64,000 nucleotides of DNA, from assembly GCA_026873275.1 (NCBI GenBank), contig JANTUC010000022.1:62001-126000 (forward strand). The letters run 5' to 3'. This document shows positions 55,811 through 64,000 of the stretch, in pieces; positions within the stretch are counted from its first letter, which is position 1, and each line of letters begins with the position of its first letter. The notes under the pieces are model-generated. The model was not told where the DNA came from. It did not search any database and saw only the letters and a list, made by a program, of their open reading frames with translations. The DNA comes from Pseudopithomyces maydicus. Taxonomy: Eukaryota > Ascomycota > Dothideomycetes > Pleosporales > Didymosphaeriaceae. Made by a program: the position numbers and the translations under genes.

Positions 55811-55995
55811 ATGAAGACTTTCGCAACCCTAATCCTTTTAAGCGCCGTCGCCGCTGTGGGCGCCTCCCCGTCGAGAAAGCTTCAACTCTTGCTCAGCGCG
55901 GAGAAAACGGTGCTGCTGTTCAGTACTGGTGCCGTGGTACTGACACCTGCGCCAAGCGTGCTGAGGCCGGCGCGGCTTCCACCTCTGATAATTAA
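55811..55995 (+). CDS. Candidate secreted precursor peptide (RiPP or pheromone-like)
   Basis: ATG 55811 starts a clear signal peptide (MKTFATLILLSAVAAVGA). In the literal frame the rest is featureless to a stop at 56018. One base missing in the C run 55866-55869 would lead to the other frame, which is far more meaningful: a short pro-region, the core-like QYWCRGTDTC (55921-55950), a Kex2-type AKR (55951-55959), an AEAG follower and a stop at 55993-55995, in total 61 codons. Only one core unit is present. The Trp-Cys...Cys core before a KR site resembles alpha-type pheromone precursors; the location among UstYa-like genes instead favours a dikaritin-type RiPP whose Tyr/Trp could be cyclised. 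The slip matches the one-base losses seen elsewhere in this window. Confidence 0.6.
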
Positions 55996-56912
55996 ACTTT
56001 CCACGCAGAACAACCAGTGAGTCTCTTATCATCACAGATTTAAAAGATCTAACCATTAAGGTAGCGTCCGTGGGACATTCTTCGATGGTTTCCGAAAAGA
56101 ACTGGCAAAGTAGAGATGGAAAATGCGTGATTGGGAGTTGACACATTATTTTCGACTTTGGCCAGGTGGAATATAGTTCATTCCTCTCTATAACTACATT
56201 CAATGAACTATGCTCTCAAGTTTCGGTGGTCTCCATCAAGGTTATGCTCTTTACTTCGCACACTGATATGTGTTTCCGACGATTGATGAATTTGATACTT
56301 TAACAACATTGCTCGCCGTGCATAACTATATGGTATCGCTCGACTAAAGTGCGAAGAACAGACCTTCTACTTATCATCCGATTCCCTCGAATCATTGTAT
56401 TTTTTCCAGTAATCTGGCAAACTCTTTCATATGGTTGTTGCTTAATAAGGCTATTGCCTTGCACAGCCCTTGCTGCGTTCTACATGGTCAGACTATCGTG
56501 TCAGAAATGACATTCCTGCGTAGTTGCTAGTACTACGACTCACTCCAATTAATTTTTCAATTTCCTGTATCTATACATTGAGAGAAGCACGATGAAAGAT
56601 GTCATGAAGAGAACGTTCAAAACGTGCATCTTGGACTTTGTAATCTTGGATCAGATGGACTTTGCTCGGCCTTGTCTTCGGTTTTTGCTGACGCGCGAGA
56701 GTCAGTCTACGCGTTAGTCATTCTTTAGTAAGAGATAAGCAAGAATGCAATCGGTCAGCCGACAAGGTAACGTTCAAACACAGTATAGGATTATTCAGCG
56801 CCAGAGTTAGTCAATACATTCCTAACGGAACTCAAACAAATTCCAGGCATATTCCAGCACCTGCAAGATTGTGTACAGACATCTGGAAGATCATTAACTA
56901 CACGTCACCTCA
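55996..56912. other. Intergenic
   Basis: 917 bp between the precursor and the fasciclin gene. I looked for more core copies or a second small secreted ORF in all frames and saw none. Probably 3'UTR and the FAS1 gene promoter. Confidence 0.5.
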
Positions 56913-58082
56913 ATGGAATTATTACTGGTCGCCGTTACATCTGTGTGCTTGGTAGGAACTGTTGGTGCATTATTTCAATCGGAGTGGAAGACGGCGGCGT
57001 ATCATAGTACCCAACAAACAATCGTCCCGGAAGAATGCACATTGTCCAGACAACCTGTCTTCAACCCCACCAATACCATCGATGCACGCGACCAAAGCCT
57101 TTTCGACGTCATAAATACAACTGAAGATTTCTCCGCGTTCTTAAACTTGGTGCAGAGTAGTCCAACCCTGACGGCGATTTTGAAAAGCCCGAATACGAAC
57201 GCCACACTCTTTGTCCCCACCAATCTTGCGTTTTCCCCAATAAAGGGCGGTTCGTCCGCCAAAGAAGAAGTTTCTAATTATCATGTCATTGCGTATCCAC
57301 TCTCCTACACTGACCTGGTTTGCACCCCGACGCTTCCGACACTCTTCCAGCCGCATACGCTCAATGGACCGCAGCGAATGCGCGTCGAATGGACACTTTG
57401 CGGACCAGTCATTGATAATCATTCGCGTGTGCTCCCTCAAACAATACACACTCGCAATGGATACCTCCATGTCGTCTCGTCTATTCTACAGCCTCCACAG
57501 AAGAACATCTGGGAAACGATTTTGGAACTACCATCAAGCCGGTACAGCACATTTCAAGAAGCTTTGCGCCAGGTGAACGTTGCGAAACATCACTCAATGG
57601 CCGTTCAATCTTCTTTACGTGGGTCGACTGCTTTTGTTCCCACCAATGTAGCGTTTGAAAAGCTCGGTAAATCGCGGGTAGAGCATCTGTTCTCACCTGA
57701 AGGTGGACGTGAACTGGAAACCTTGGTGAACGCTCACATCATTGCAAATAGGACACTTTATTCCAACGCATACTATGAGAGTGAATTTTCCAGCGGCTGT
57801 GCAGGTCGCATTGTGTCAGACGACAGTCACAATTCAAGTTCAGTCTTTCGAAGGCCCAAGGCTGCGGTGGTAATGGGACATGGGAGTTTGAGATATTTAT
57901 GCCAATGGGGAGAGCGAGTATTCCAGCTCATCGATAAGAATGGTATGAATCATCGCGTTGAAGTGCTCCGTTTGGGACGACTCATAAGTATGGTGATCGA
58001 TGAATCTATATTCGTTAGTGCTCAAGACAAGAACACAGGTTCATCTGATGGGGTCGTACACGGCATAAATACAATACTTTGA
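56913..58082 (+). CDS. Secreted protein with two fasciclin (FAS1) domains
   Basis: Intronless, 389 residues. Signal peptide MELLLVAVTSVCLVGTVGA. First FAS1 domain, about residues 63-195: SLFDVINTTEDFSAFLNLVQ, TLFVPTNLAF, EVSNYHVIAYPLS, and NGYLHVVSSIL. Second, about 197-385: TFQEALRQVNVAKHHSMAVQ, TAFVPTNVAFEKLG, LVNAHIIANRTLYS and VLRLGRLISMVIDESIF. FAS1 domains usually act in adhesion or protein binding outside the cell, but some serve as pocket-forming enzymes, so a role in the secretory-pathway processing of the peptide product is possible. No GPI signal is evident at the C-terminus. Convergent with the UstYa gene that ends 45 bp downstream. Confidence 0.85.
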   Translation: MELLLVAVTSVCLVGTVGALFQSEWKTAAYHSTQQTIVPEECTLSRQPVFNPTNTIDARDQSLFDVINTTEDFSAFLNLVQSSPTLTAILKSPNTNATLFVPTNLAFSPIKGGSSAKEEVSNYHVIAYPLSYTDLVCTPTLPTLFQPHTLNGPQRMRVEWTLCGPVIDNHSRVLPQTIHTRNGYLHVVSSILQPPQKNIWETILELPSSRYSTFQEALRQVNVAKHHSMAVQSSLRGSTAFVPTNVAFEKLGKSRVEHLFSPEGGRELETLVNAHIIANRTLYSNAYYESEFSSGCAGRIVSDDSHNSSSVFRRPKAAVVMGHGSLRYLCQWGERVFQLIDKNGMNHRVEVLRLGRLISMVIDESIFVSAQDKNTGSSDGVVHGINTIL

Positions 58083-58127
58083 ACACTGAAACGCACACAC
58101 TACGGATAATCACCAATTCGAAATTCC

Positions 58128-58991
58128 CTATTCTGGATGAGTTTCTAATTCAACTTGCGCATCGCCGCTTCTTTTTACCCCTCCCTTCGGAACAGTAACA
58201 GCATTTTGTACCGCCCACTCCAAAACAGCCTCTGAGTCTCTACACTGATGATACGAGTTGTAATCAGGATACGGCTCTTCTATGCCCTTGACCCAGTGAA
58301 ACGTCACTAAGCCCATCCCACTATTACAAAAGATGGCTTGCCGAAGCGTCTCGACGCAATGCTCCAAATGCCCCCTCTGTTTGACCACATCAACGTACAG
58401 AGAAAAATGATTTGGGTACAGTAGCTTCCGTAGCATATTTAGACAGTGCGCATTGTGAAAGATGTCCAAGCTGACCATGTACTTGTCGTCACCGATCTTG
58501 ACGGCCGAGTCCAGCCATGCTTTGTCGTGCTGTGCTTTTTTCATGCGTGATATCGCTGACTTTGATACCCCGAGACGGCCGGATGTTCCGTCTAACATTG
58601 GATGGCTTGTGAATCGTGCCCATTGCTTCTCTGCTTCCTCAACGGAGGGTTGCTGGTAGATTGATGGATGCGTCGATGCAAAGGCGAATGTCTCATTGAA
58701 CTTTTCTGAGCGTGCAGGGACCGAGTCCAGGACTGGGGACCACGCTTGTTCGGAGGCGCAAGACGTATGCTCCGCAACTGTGTTGTTGTAGCCTATGAGG
58801 GCGAGGTGAGCCGAGACGGTGAGCATCGACAGCAGCAAACCAAGCAAGAGATTGAGGCTAGAACACCATCGAACCTTCCAATCCCTCCTATCTCGTGGTA
58901 TGGAGTTGATTTCTGAGGGGCGTAAAGATAGCAGGTTCGATGTTTCTTTGTCGATTGGGAGCTCGTCTTCGCTAAAATGTCGAGTAGCCAT
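58128..58991 (-). CDS. UstYa-like (DUF3328) oxidase, canonical
   Basis: Intronless, 287 residues. N-tail of 45 residues, membrane helix LLLGLLLSMLTVSAHLALIG, linker with VEEAEKQWARFTSHPMLDG, then SLDIFHNAHCLNMLRKLLYP and RGHLEHCVETLRQAIFCNSG, VTFHWVKG and YHQCRDSEAVLEWA. Both HxxHC motifs are present. The RFTSHP segment aligns with RFTDH of the gene at 52855, so the two are paralogues that have diverged strongly. Head-to-head with the variant gene at 59437. Confidence 0.9.
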   Translation of the reverse strand: MATRHFSEDELPIDKETSNLLSLRPSEINSIPRDRRDWKVRWCSSLNLLLGLLLSMLTVSAHLALIGYNNTVAEHTSCASEQAWSPVLDSVPARSEKFNETFAFASTHPSIYQQPSVEEAEKQWARFTSHPMLDGTSGRLGVSKSAISRMKKAQHDKAWLDSAVKIGDDKYMVSLDIFHNAHCLNMLRKLLYPNHFSLYVDVVKQRGHLEHCVETLRQAIFCNSGMGLVTFHWVKGIEEPYPDYNSYHQCRDSEAVLEWAVQNAVTVPKGGVKRSGDAQVELETHPE

Positions 58992-59436
58992 GTGTAGTGG
59001 AACAAATCTTGAATAGGAAAACTGATCGTATCCGCGGGAAAATGTTTTCTTCTCAATACAGAAGGCTTCCGAATCTGGGTTGCTCGATATTTGCGCGTGG
59101 GCTATCGATTTCGTCGCATTGTTTGGCCCACTTCAATGAATGACATGCATGACTGTCAGATGAATGACCGTCAGAACCAATCACAGTGGTCATCCATAAC
59201 CGTCTATCCAAACGAAATATGCCGGAAAGAGAAAATTCAATCGTTATTTTCTAGGAAAGCGTGTGCCAATTGCCTTTCAACTATTGTTTTCTTTCTTTTT
59301 TTTTTCTAATCTCACGAGACTCTGTTGGTACAATTTTCAACTGCTGTTTCACTACTATCAATCATATCAAACATAACAGGATAAATGATTGAATTTGCTC
59401 TATAGAAGCAGAGCTGCTACTTCACCATAACGTCCA
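58992..59436. promoter_or_regulatory. Divergent promoter of two UstYa-type genes
   Basis: 445 bp. It holds a repeated GAATGA(CA)TG...GACTGTCAGATGAATGACCG stretch near 59136-59176 and a T9-type run at 59293. No ACGT-core site noticed here. Confidence 0.45.
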
Positions 59437-60198
59437 ATGGCTTCGCCGCTGGACTACACGAACCTATCTTCTCCCCGCCCTTCTACATCTTCCGATGAAG
59501 GTCTCTCAGCAACGCTTCTTCACGAGAAACTCCATTCCTTCCGAACCGACCGCAAGTGGACACCAAAGCGGAAAGCAGTCGTTGCACTAGGTGGAGCTCT
59601 TTTCCTCGTCATCCTCGGCGCCATCGCCTACGGCATCGTCGGTGTCTTTGTGTCGCTTCACCTCGTACCGACGACGAAGACCCACGCAGAGTTCGGGGAC
59701 TGCGGATCTACCATTGACGAAGCAAAAGCTAAAGGATGCATCTTCGATAACCTCTCGTACGCTTGGGTGCAACCGCCATGTTCGTATTCTGATCCCCCTC
59801 CCCCATCTCACCCTTATCTCAATCTAACAAATGTGACAGGCTTCCACGGTGCCCTCCTTGACTCCTTCCGCGCCCGATCCAACATCTCCTACTACTCTGC
59901 CTCGACCTACGCACCGGAAGATCAGATCCCGCAGCAAGACATCTATGACGGCAAGTGGACCAACGCCTTCGCCGACAAGGAGCAGCACCCAGTGCACTGC
60001 GCTTTCATGCTGAGCAAGATGCATGAGGCGCTACTCCACCGTCTGCCGGTGGACAATGCGGTAATGGAGTTTGATCACACGATTCACTGCGGGCAGGTGC
60101 TAATGCAGAATTGGCTGCATGAGATTCAGGATTGCAATGAGGGTAAGTGCGAGAAGGCAAGGGTGAACATGAAGTTTACAACGTGTGGGTATTGGTAG
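59437..60198 (+). CDS. UstYa-related protein, variant subtype (copy 2)
   Basis: Two exons, 59437-59779 and 59840-60198. The 60-nt intron keeps the frame but would add a Pro-rich insert (SDPPPPSHPYLNL) if unspliced; its branch point CTAAC and ACAG acceptor are good, the GTTCGT donor weak. 233 residues: N-tail, membrane helix VVALGGALFLVILGAIAYGI, DCGSTIDEAKAKGCIFDNLS, then HGALLDSFRARSNISYYSA, EQHPVHCAFMLSKMHEALLH and FDHTIHCGQVLMQNWLHEIQ. It is the paralogue of the gene at 51913 and shares its double His-Cys motif. Confidence 0.75.
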   Translation: MASPLDYTNLSSPRPSTSSDEGLSATLLHEKLHSFRTDRKWTPKRKAVVALGGALFLVILGAIAYGIVGVFVSLHLVPTTKTHAEFGDCGSTIDEAKAKGCIFDNLSYAWVQPPCSYSDPPPPSHPYLNLTNVTGFHGALLDSFRARSNISYYSASTYAPEDQIPQQDIYDGKWTNAFADKEQHPVHCAFMLSKMHEALLHRLPVDNAVMEFDHTIHCGQVLMQNWLHEIQDCNEGKCEKARVNMKFTTCGYW

Positions 60199-60792
60199 AG
60201 TGTTAGTATTTGCATGAGACTGACGGAGATGAGGACTTTGAAGCTTATAAAAGGTATTCCATAGAGAAGGCGGTAAAACCTAGCTCTTTAGTTTGCCTAG
60301 TCTATTTTGAACTGCGAATTACCGTTGTCATTGTGCTACCGCGCTATGTTAGCATATCCAACTCTAACCCTACATCATATCCGACATGCTTTCCGCTATT
60401 CTTCCTCATCTATGACAAGCTAAGAGATGCGGTTCCTGGTGGTTGGCTACACTGCGCGCAGAGGCCCTTGACGAAAGCCTGCTCGAGCAGTCTCTGGCAA
60501 ACTTAGGTAGCGTAGCCTCGTACCCAAGTATGCTTGTTCACCTCATCCATCCAGCCAGTATACGAAACGACGTCTCCAATTGTCCAGCTTCACACTCTTA
60601 CCTGCACCGTCACAGGAGCAGGAGCAAGAATTAGGGCTCTCTTTCTATCTCCGGGCCAACGTCTGGTTAGTCCTCAAGCCATGATATTTCCGACAGGAAT
60701 TGGTCCTTTTATTCCTAAAAGAGAGTTGGATTGTATATCAATTCAATGCATATTCGACATAGATATCCTCTTGAGTGACTAACGTCCTGCGA
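60199..60792. other. Intergenic between convergent genes
   Basis: 594 bp. Short frames only; no repeat or RNA gene seen. Confidence 0.6.
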
Positions 60793-62253
60793 TTAGACAT
60801 TCAAGTAGCTTCTCACAACCCTCGACGTATTATACTCATCCCCAACATCGAGATAGTATTTCCACGGACTCAGCGACACATGCACAGCGCGACACTGCAG
60901 ATCGTATGCTACCGCCGTATCAGCATTCATCTCATGTGTCCCGCTTCCAAAGTGACTTTTCATCACAACAACACTATACCAAAAGGCGATCCCAAACAAT
61001 ATAGCATAGGGCAAGATAGATGAGGCACCCACGCCCACTTTGCCGAAGAAATCGGAGGTATCGAAGTTCAGGGCTGTGCCGCAACTCGTGAACATAAACG
61101 AGAAGAGCATGAAGCAGAAAATCATAATCGTCGGAGCAATGAAGCCCCATCCTGGAACGGGGTTGGGAGTGTAGACGCCAGTGGTGGCATTGTAGTATGC
61201 GTTTCCAAACATCCAACGTTTGGCACAGAGGTCTTCGGGCGAGCAGAGCGATGTCCCAGGTGAAGATTCTATATTGGACTCGAGGCACTGGTAGTGGAGA
61301 GTTGTGCCTGATTGAGCTGGAGGCCCTGCGACGACAATGTCTGCGGCTTTGAGCTTAAGCGTGTAGATTGCGGCACCCCACTGAAGGATCGCAAGACCGA
61401 CGGTGCAGTAGACGAGCCAACGCTTGCCTCCACCCCGTTTAATGTCCCACTTGCATGAGTAGGGATGGAAGTTCAGGCCCAATGCGAATTGCCATACACT
61501 CGCGAAGGCAAAGATGGACACAGGTGTATTATCCTGCGGCTTCACAGCCATGGAGATGAACGAGTACCACCATGTGACGGTCGATATCAAGAAATAAGCC
61601 GCAGCGATGTAGTCCGATAAACCGAAACCCTTACATCTTCCATGCTGAGATACGTGTCTTGGGCATGGTTTTCGAGGGAAGACCTTATCGGCGACATGGA
61701 GACCTGAGATGGTGGTCACGAGGATATCGGTCCATACTACAATTCCGGAATAGCCATAAGCCGCATTCAGAGGCTTAGACGGGATGACTTTGAAGTCCTT
61801 GAGGCAGCTCGCAACGCTACACCAATCGTATTCGCCCGCAGGGCTTCTAGTAGCCCCATCGCCATTAAAAAAATTTCTCCTGTCTTTGAGCCAGCGCCAG
61901 CCCAAGTCGTTCTTTGCGTTGATATCCGTCATATTCTGCTGTATGATGGTGCAGTCCACTGCGGCTGGAGTAGCATTCATGCACTCATCGAAGCGAGAAT
62001 TCTTGTAGATATCGAAATCGGTTGTGCCCGGCTGTCTAGGACTCTTTTTCGACATCCGAATAGTGACAACAATACTGAGGACCAAGAGGACACCCAGGCA
62101 GAGGTATGCGGTCCACAGGGCTATTCGGCCTAGGACGCGTCTTAATTGTCCATGACTCTTAGATTTGTTGTGCGATTCATCGTATTCGAATTCTGAAGGC
62201 CGGATATTGTGGTATCTCGTAGGCATGTTGATCGTGCCCAAATGCTTGCGCAA
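60793..62253 (-). CDS. Polytopic membrane protein of unknown function
   Basis: Intronless, 486 residues (ATG 62253; ATG 62226 equally possible). Helix one is LGRIALWTAYLCLGVLLVLS. A Cys-containing luminal segment (FDECMNATPAAVDCTIIQQN and YDWCSVASCLKDF) precedes five or six more helices, such as IAAAYFLISTVTWWYSFISM, WLVYCTVGLAILQWGAAIYT, FIAPTIMIFCFMLFSFMF and ILPYAILFGIAFWYSVVV. No family recognised. It may be the last gene of the UstYa-rich cluster or a neighbour; the sequence does not decide. Confidence 0.65.
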   Translation of the reverse strand: MRKHLGTINMPTRYHNIRPSEFEYDESHNKSKSHGQLRRVLGRIALWTAYLCLGVLLVLSIVVTIRMSKKSPRQPGTTDFDIYKNSRFDECMNATPAAVDCTIIQQNMTDINAKNDLGWRWLKDRRNFFNGDGATRSPAGEYDWCSVASCLKDFKVIPSKPLNAAYGYSGIVVWTDILVTTISGLHVADKVFPRKPCPRHVSQHGRCKGFGLSDYIAAAYFLISTVTWWYSFISMAVKPQDNTPVSIFAFASVWQFALGLNFHPYSCKWDIKRGGGKRWLVYCTVGLAILQWGAAIYTLKLKAADIVVAGPPAQSGTTLHYQCLESNIESSPGTSLCSPEDLCAKRWMFGNAYYNATTGVYTPNPVPGWGFIAPTIMIFCFMLFSFMFTSCGTALNFDTSDFFGKVGVGASSILPYAILFGIAFWYSVVVMKSHFGSGTHEMNADTAVAYDLQCRAVHVSLSPWKYYLDVGDEYNTSRVVRSYLNV

Positions 62254-64000
62254 TATCGGTACTCTGCACCATTGGGGTCCTCATATATATACAATACAAG
62301 ACATCGAGGGACTATTCTGGGGGCCGTATGCAAGGCTGAAGCAAAGGCACCCCAAAGCGTCCCTCAGGCAGTCGGTAATTTTGACGCGCAATCGTCTGTC
62401 ATTGGTGGGGGACTAGAATACGATGCGCAAGTCTTTGCCATTGGTCATGTACGAGTCACAACCTGACAGACTGTGGCTGAAATCAACATCATTTTGGTTT
62501 TTGGCAAGGTCATGACACCCGAAATGGTATCGCTTTGCAACCTATTACGGAAAACTGCGCCACGTCGAGAAGCTTATCTGGCTTCGTAATCGCATCCTAG
62601 GCACCCAGTAACGCTTCCATCTTCCGTAAAATCGCAGAAAATCACCAAGATTTTACTCTACTGGCGTTGGTGATCGTCATAATTAGAAGCTTGCAGCGAT
62701 TAGGACTCTCTCTTACATGGGCAAATTGGATGCACCGTTTAAGCTAACTTCTCTTGATAGATCTTCCTGCAGCCAAGCTCGCTAGTTATTGTGACATTAA
62801 GCAACACCAAGAGTTGCAAAATTACCTTACATGTTAGATGCCAAACATTTTATTAACTGTCACAAGAGGGGAGACAGCTTTTTTCCCCAACCTTTTTCAC
62901 CTAGTCAGCCACTCTGCTGCCACTTTTTCTAGACACAAAACACACACAACAGCATATTAAACGCTTTTTGCTTTACTAAAGCTAGTGAAAATTATTAATC
63001 GATTTTGGTAAGCTGCAAATCTCAGAGAGACGAAAACATCGTAGCCCCGATTCTAGTAATTCAAAGGCAAAACTTCGACAGGTTTAGAAGGGGTGGAAAT
63101 TATCGTTTCCACAAAGTACCAAGATTAGCGACGTTGAAAAGCTGATTTGCTTCAAGATAGACAATGACGACCGGGCGTATAAATTGATTTTTTAAATCAA
63201 AGTTGGGAAAGACATTGTCAAAAAGAGACCTCTCCGCAAGGGGCTCATCGAAATAGTTAAGAGATCTCGCATCAGCTCTTCCTCCCCCAGCTACACTCCG
63301 TGAATATCCAAGCTTGAGGCTCCACCTCGAATTCACAGAAAGCGCCTAATCAACTTAAAGTCACCATCCAAACATTAGATAGAGTCTCAATATCTTCGAT
63401 ATCATATCTTGTGAATTGCATGTTAGATGGATGGTGCAGAGGTAGTTGCAGCATATTGGAGAAACATATTTAAACTTTATATACTTTCTAGCTTCTATAG
63501 TACAAAACTCAGTTATTCATTTTTCTATTTTAATATTTTCTCTGTGTCTCTAACAGTGATTTTCAGTTCTTTTTATGTTTCGTGTACTATTTTGTTACTT
63601 CTTCGTATGAGCGACATCAATAGGAACCATAGATTCGATCAGGCGCCTGTCTCGCTAGCAGCTAAGGAAGGGCACCGGGTTGTGGTTCAGCCTCTGCAAC
63701 CAAGTTTAATGTAACCTTTCTCATCATCCCTCCCCCGCAACCATCCATTTAACATCCTTGCGCAAGCGTACATATGAGCGATAATTACTAAGAGCTTCGG
63801 GTAGCCTGATCAGGCTATGCTGTAATTTGAGGTTAAATCTTGATAGCGGCAACGATTTGGAGCGGACCTCACTGTTTGGTAATAGTTCCGAACATGCCAC
63901 AACCATCGGAGCGTCGAATATCGCTCTTATAGAAAATCTTCACACTTCCTACACAAAGATCTTAGCAGGTGCGGGTCAGCCGTCCCCCCTGCTAGCTTTA
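62254..64000. other. Gene-poor right flank
   Basis: 1.75 kb without a supported gene. A copy of the dispersed repeat lies at 62855-62955. The other open frames are short and compositionally random. Confidence 0.55.
62855..62955 (+). repeat. Short dispersed repeat, copy 5
   Basis: Core CTAGTCAGCCACTCTGCTGC at 62901-62920. The AAGAGGGGAGACAGCTTTTT segment just before it and the CAAAAC-rich tail after it match the copy at 51560-51660. Confidence 0.7.

Noticed and set aside
55811..56020. Literal-frame 69-codon protein as the real product
   Set aside because: After the signal peptide it is a featureless Leu/Pro-rich stretch, whereas the shifted frame gives a processed-peptide layout.

Overview
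This window is from a filamentous ascomycete (Pezizomycotina). The evidence is: short spliceosomal introns of about 45-75 nt with GTANGT donors and CTRAY branch points; fungal-only families (Zn2Cys6 regulator, HET protein, Pth11/rhodopsin-type membrane proteins, DUF3328/UstYa proteins); and a 10 kb AT-rich block whose transposon genes carry C-to-T and G-to-A damage typical of repeat-induced point mutation (RIP). I cannot resolve the class or species.

Layout. 0-6.1 kb: the 3' part of a Utp8-like nucleolar gene and a large aromatic-acid-exporter-type membrane protein. 6.5-9.8 kb: a protein kinase joined to a beta-propeller-like C-terminus, and an unknown gene. 10.9-13.2 kb: a Zn2Cys6 regulator with unusual splice sites. 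13.2-24.7 kb: sparse; a rhodopsin-type membrane protein, decayed gene remnants, two unknown genes. 24.7-31.3 kb: a GH79 glycosidase, then an FAD oxidoreductase, a membrane-anchored methyltransferase and a polytopic membrane protein that look like a small biosynthetic set. 32.6-37.5 kb: a Pth11-like membrane protein and a HET-domain protein. 37.6-47.6 kb: nested, RIP-damaged mobile elements. 47.7-62.3 kb: a cluster rich in UstYa-like (DUF3328) genes. 62.3-64 kb: no gene seen.

The most interesting region is 47.7-60.2 kb. It holds five UstYa-like genes of two subtypes, a bZIP regulator, a sucrose-transporter-like carrier, a secreted fasciclin (FAS1) protein, and a 61-codon candidate precursor with a signal peptide, a Kex2-type KR site and a Trp-Cys...Cys core. 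UstYa proteins are known to oxidise and cyclise Kex2-released peptides in dikaritin RiPP pathways (ustiloxin, phomopsin, asperipin), so I propose an undescribed RiPP-type cluster. The same peptide also resembles an alpha-type pheromone precursor, and that alternative is kept open.

A caution for the whole window: at least seven genes break by what looks like exactly one missing base, often in a C or G run. This suggests assembly indels more than real gene decay, and it affects the precursor gene too.
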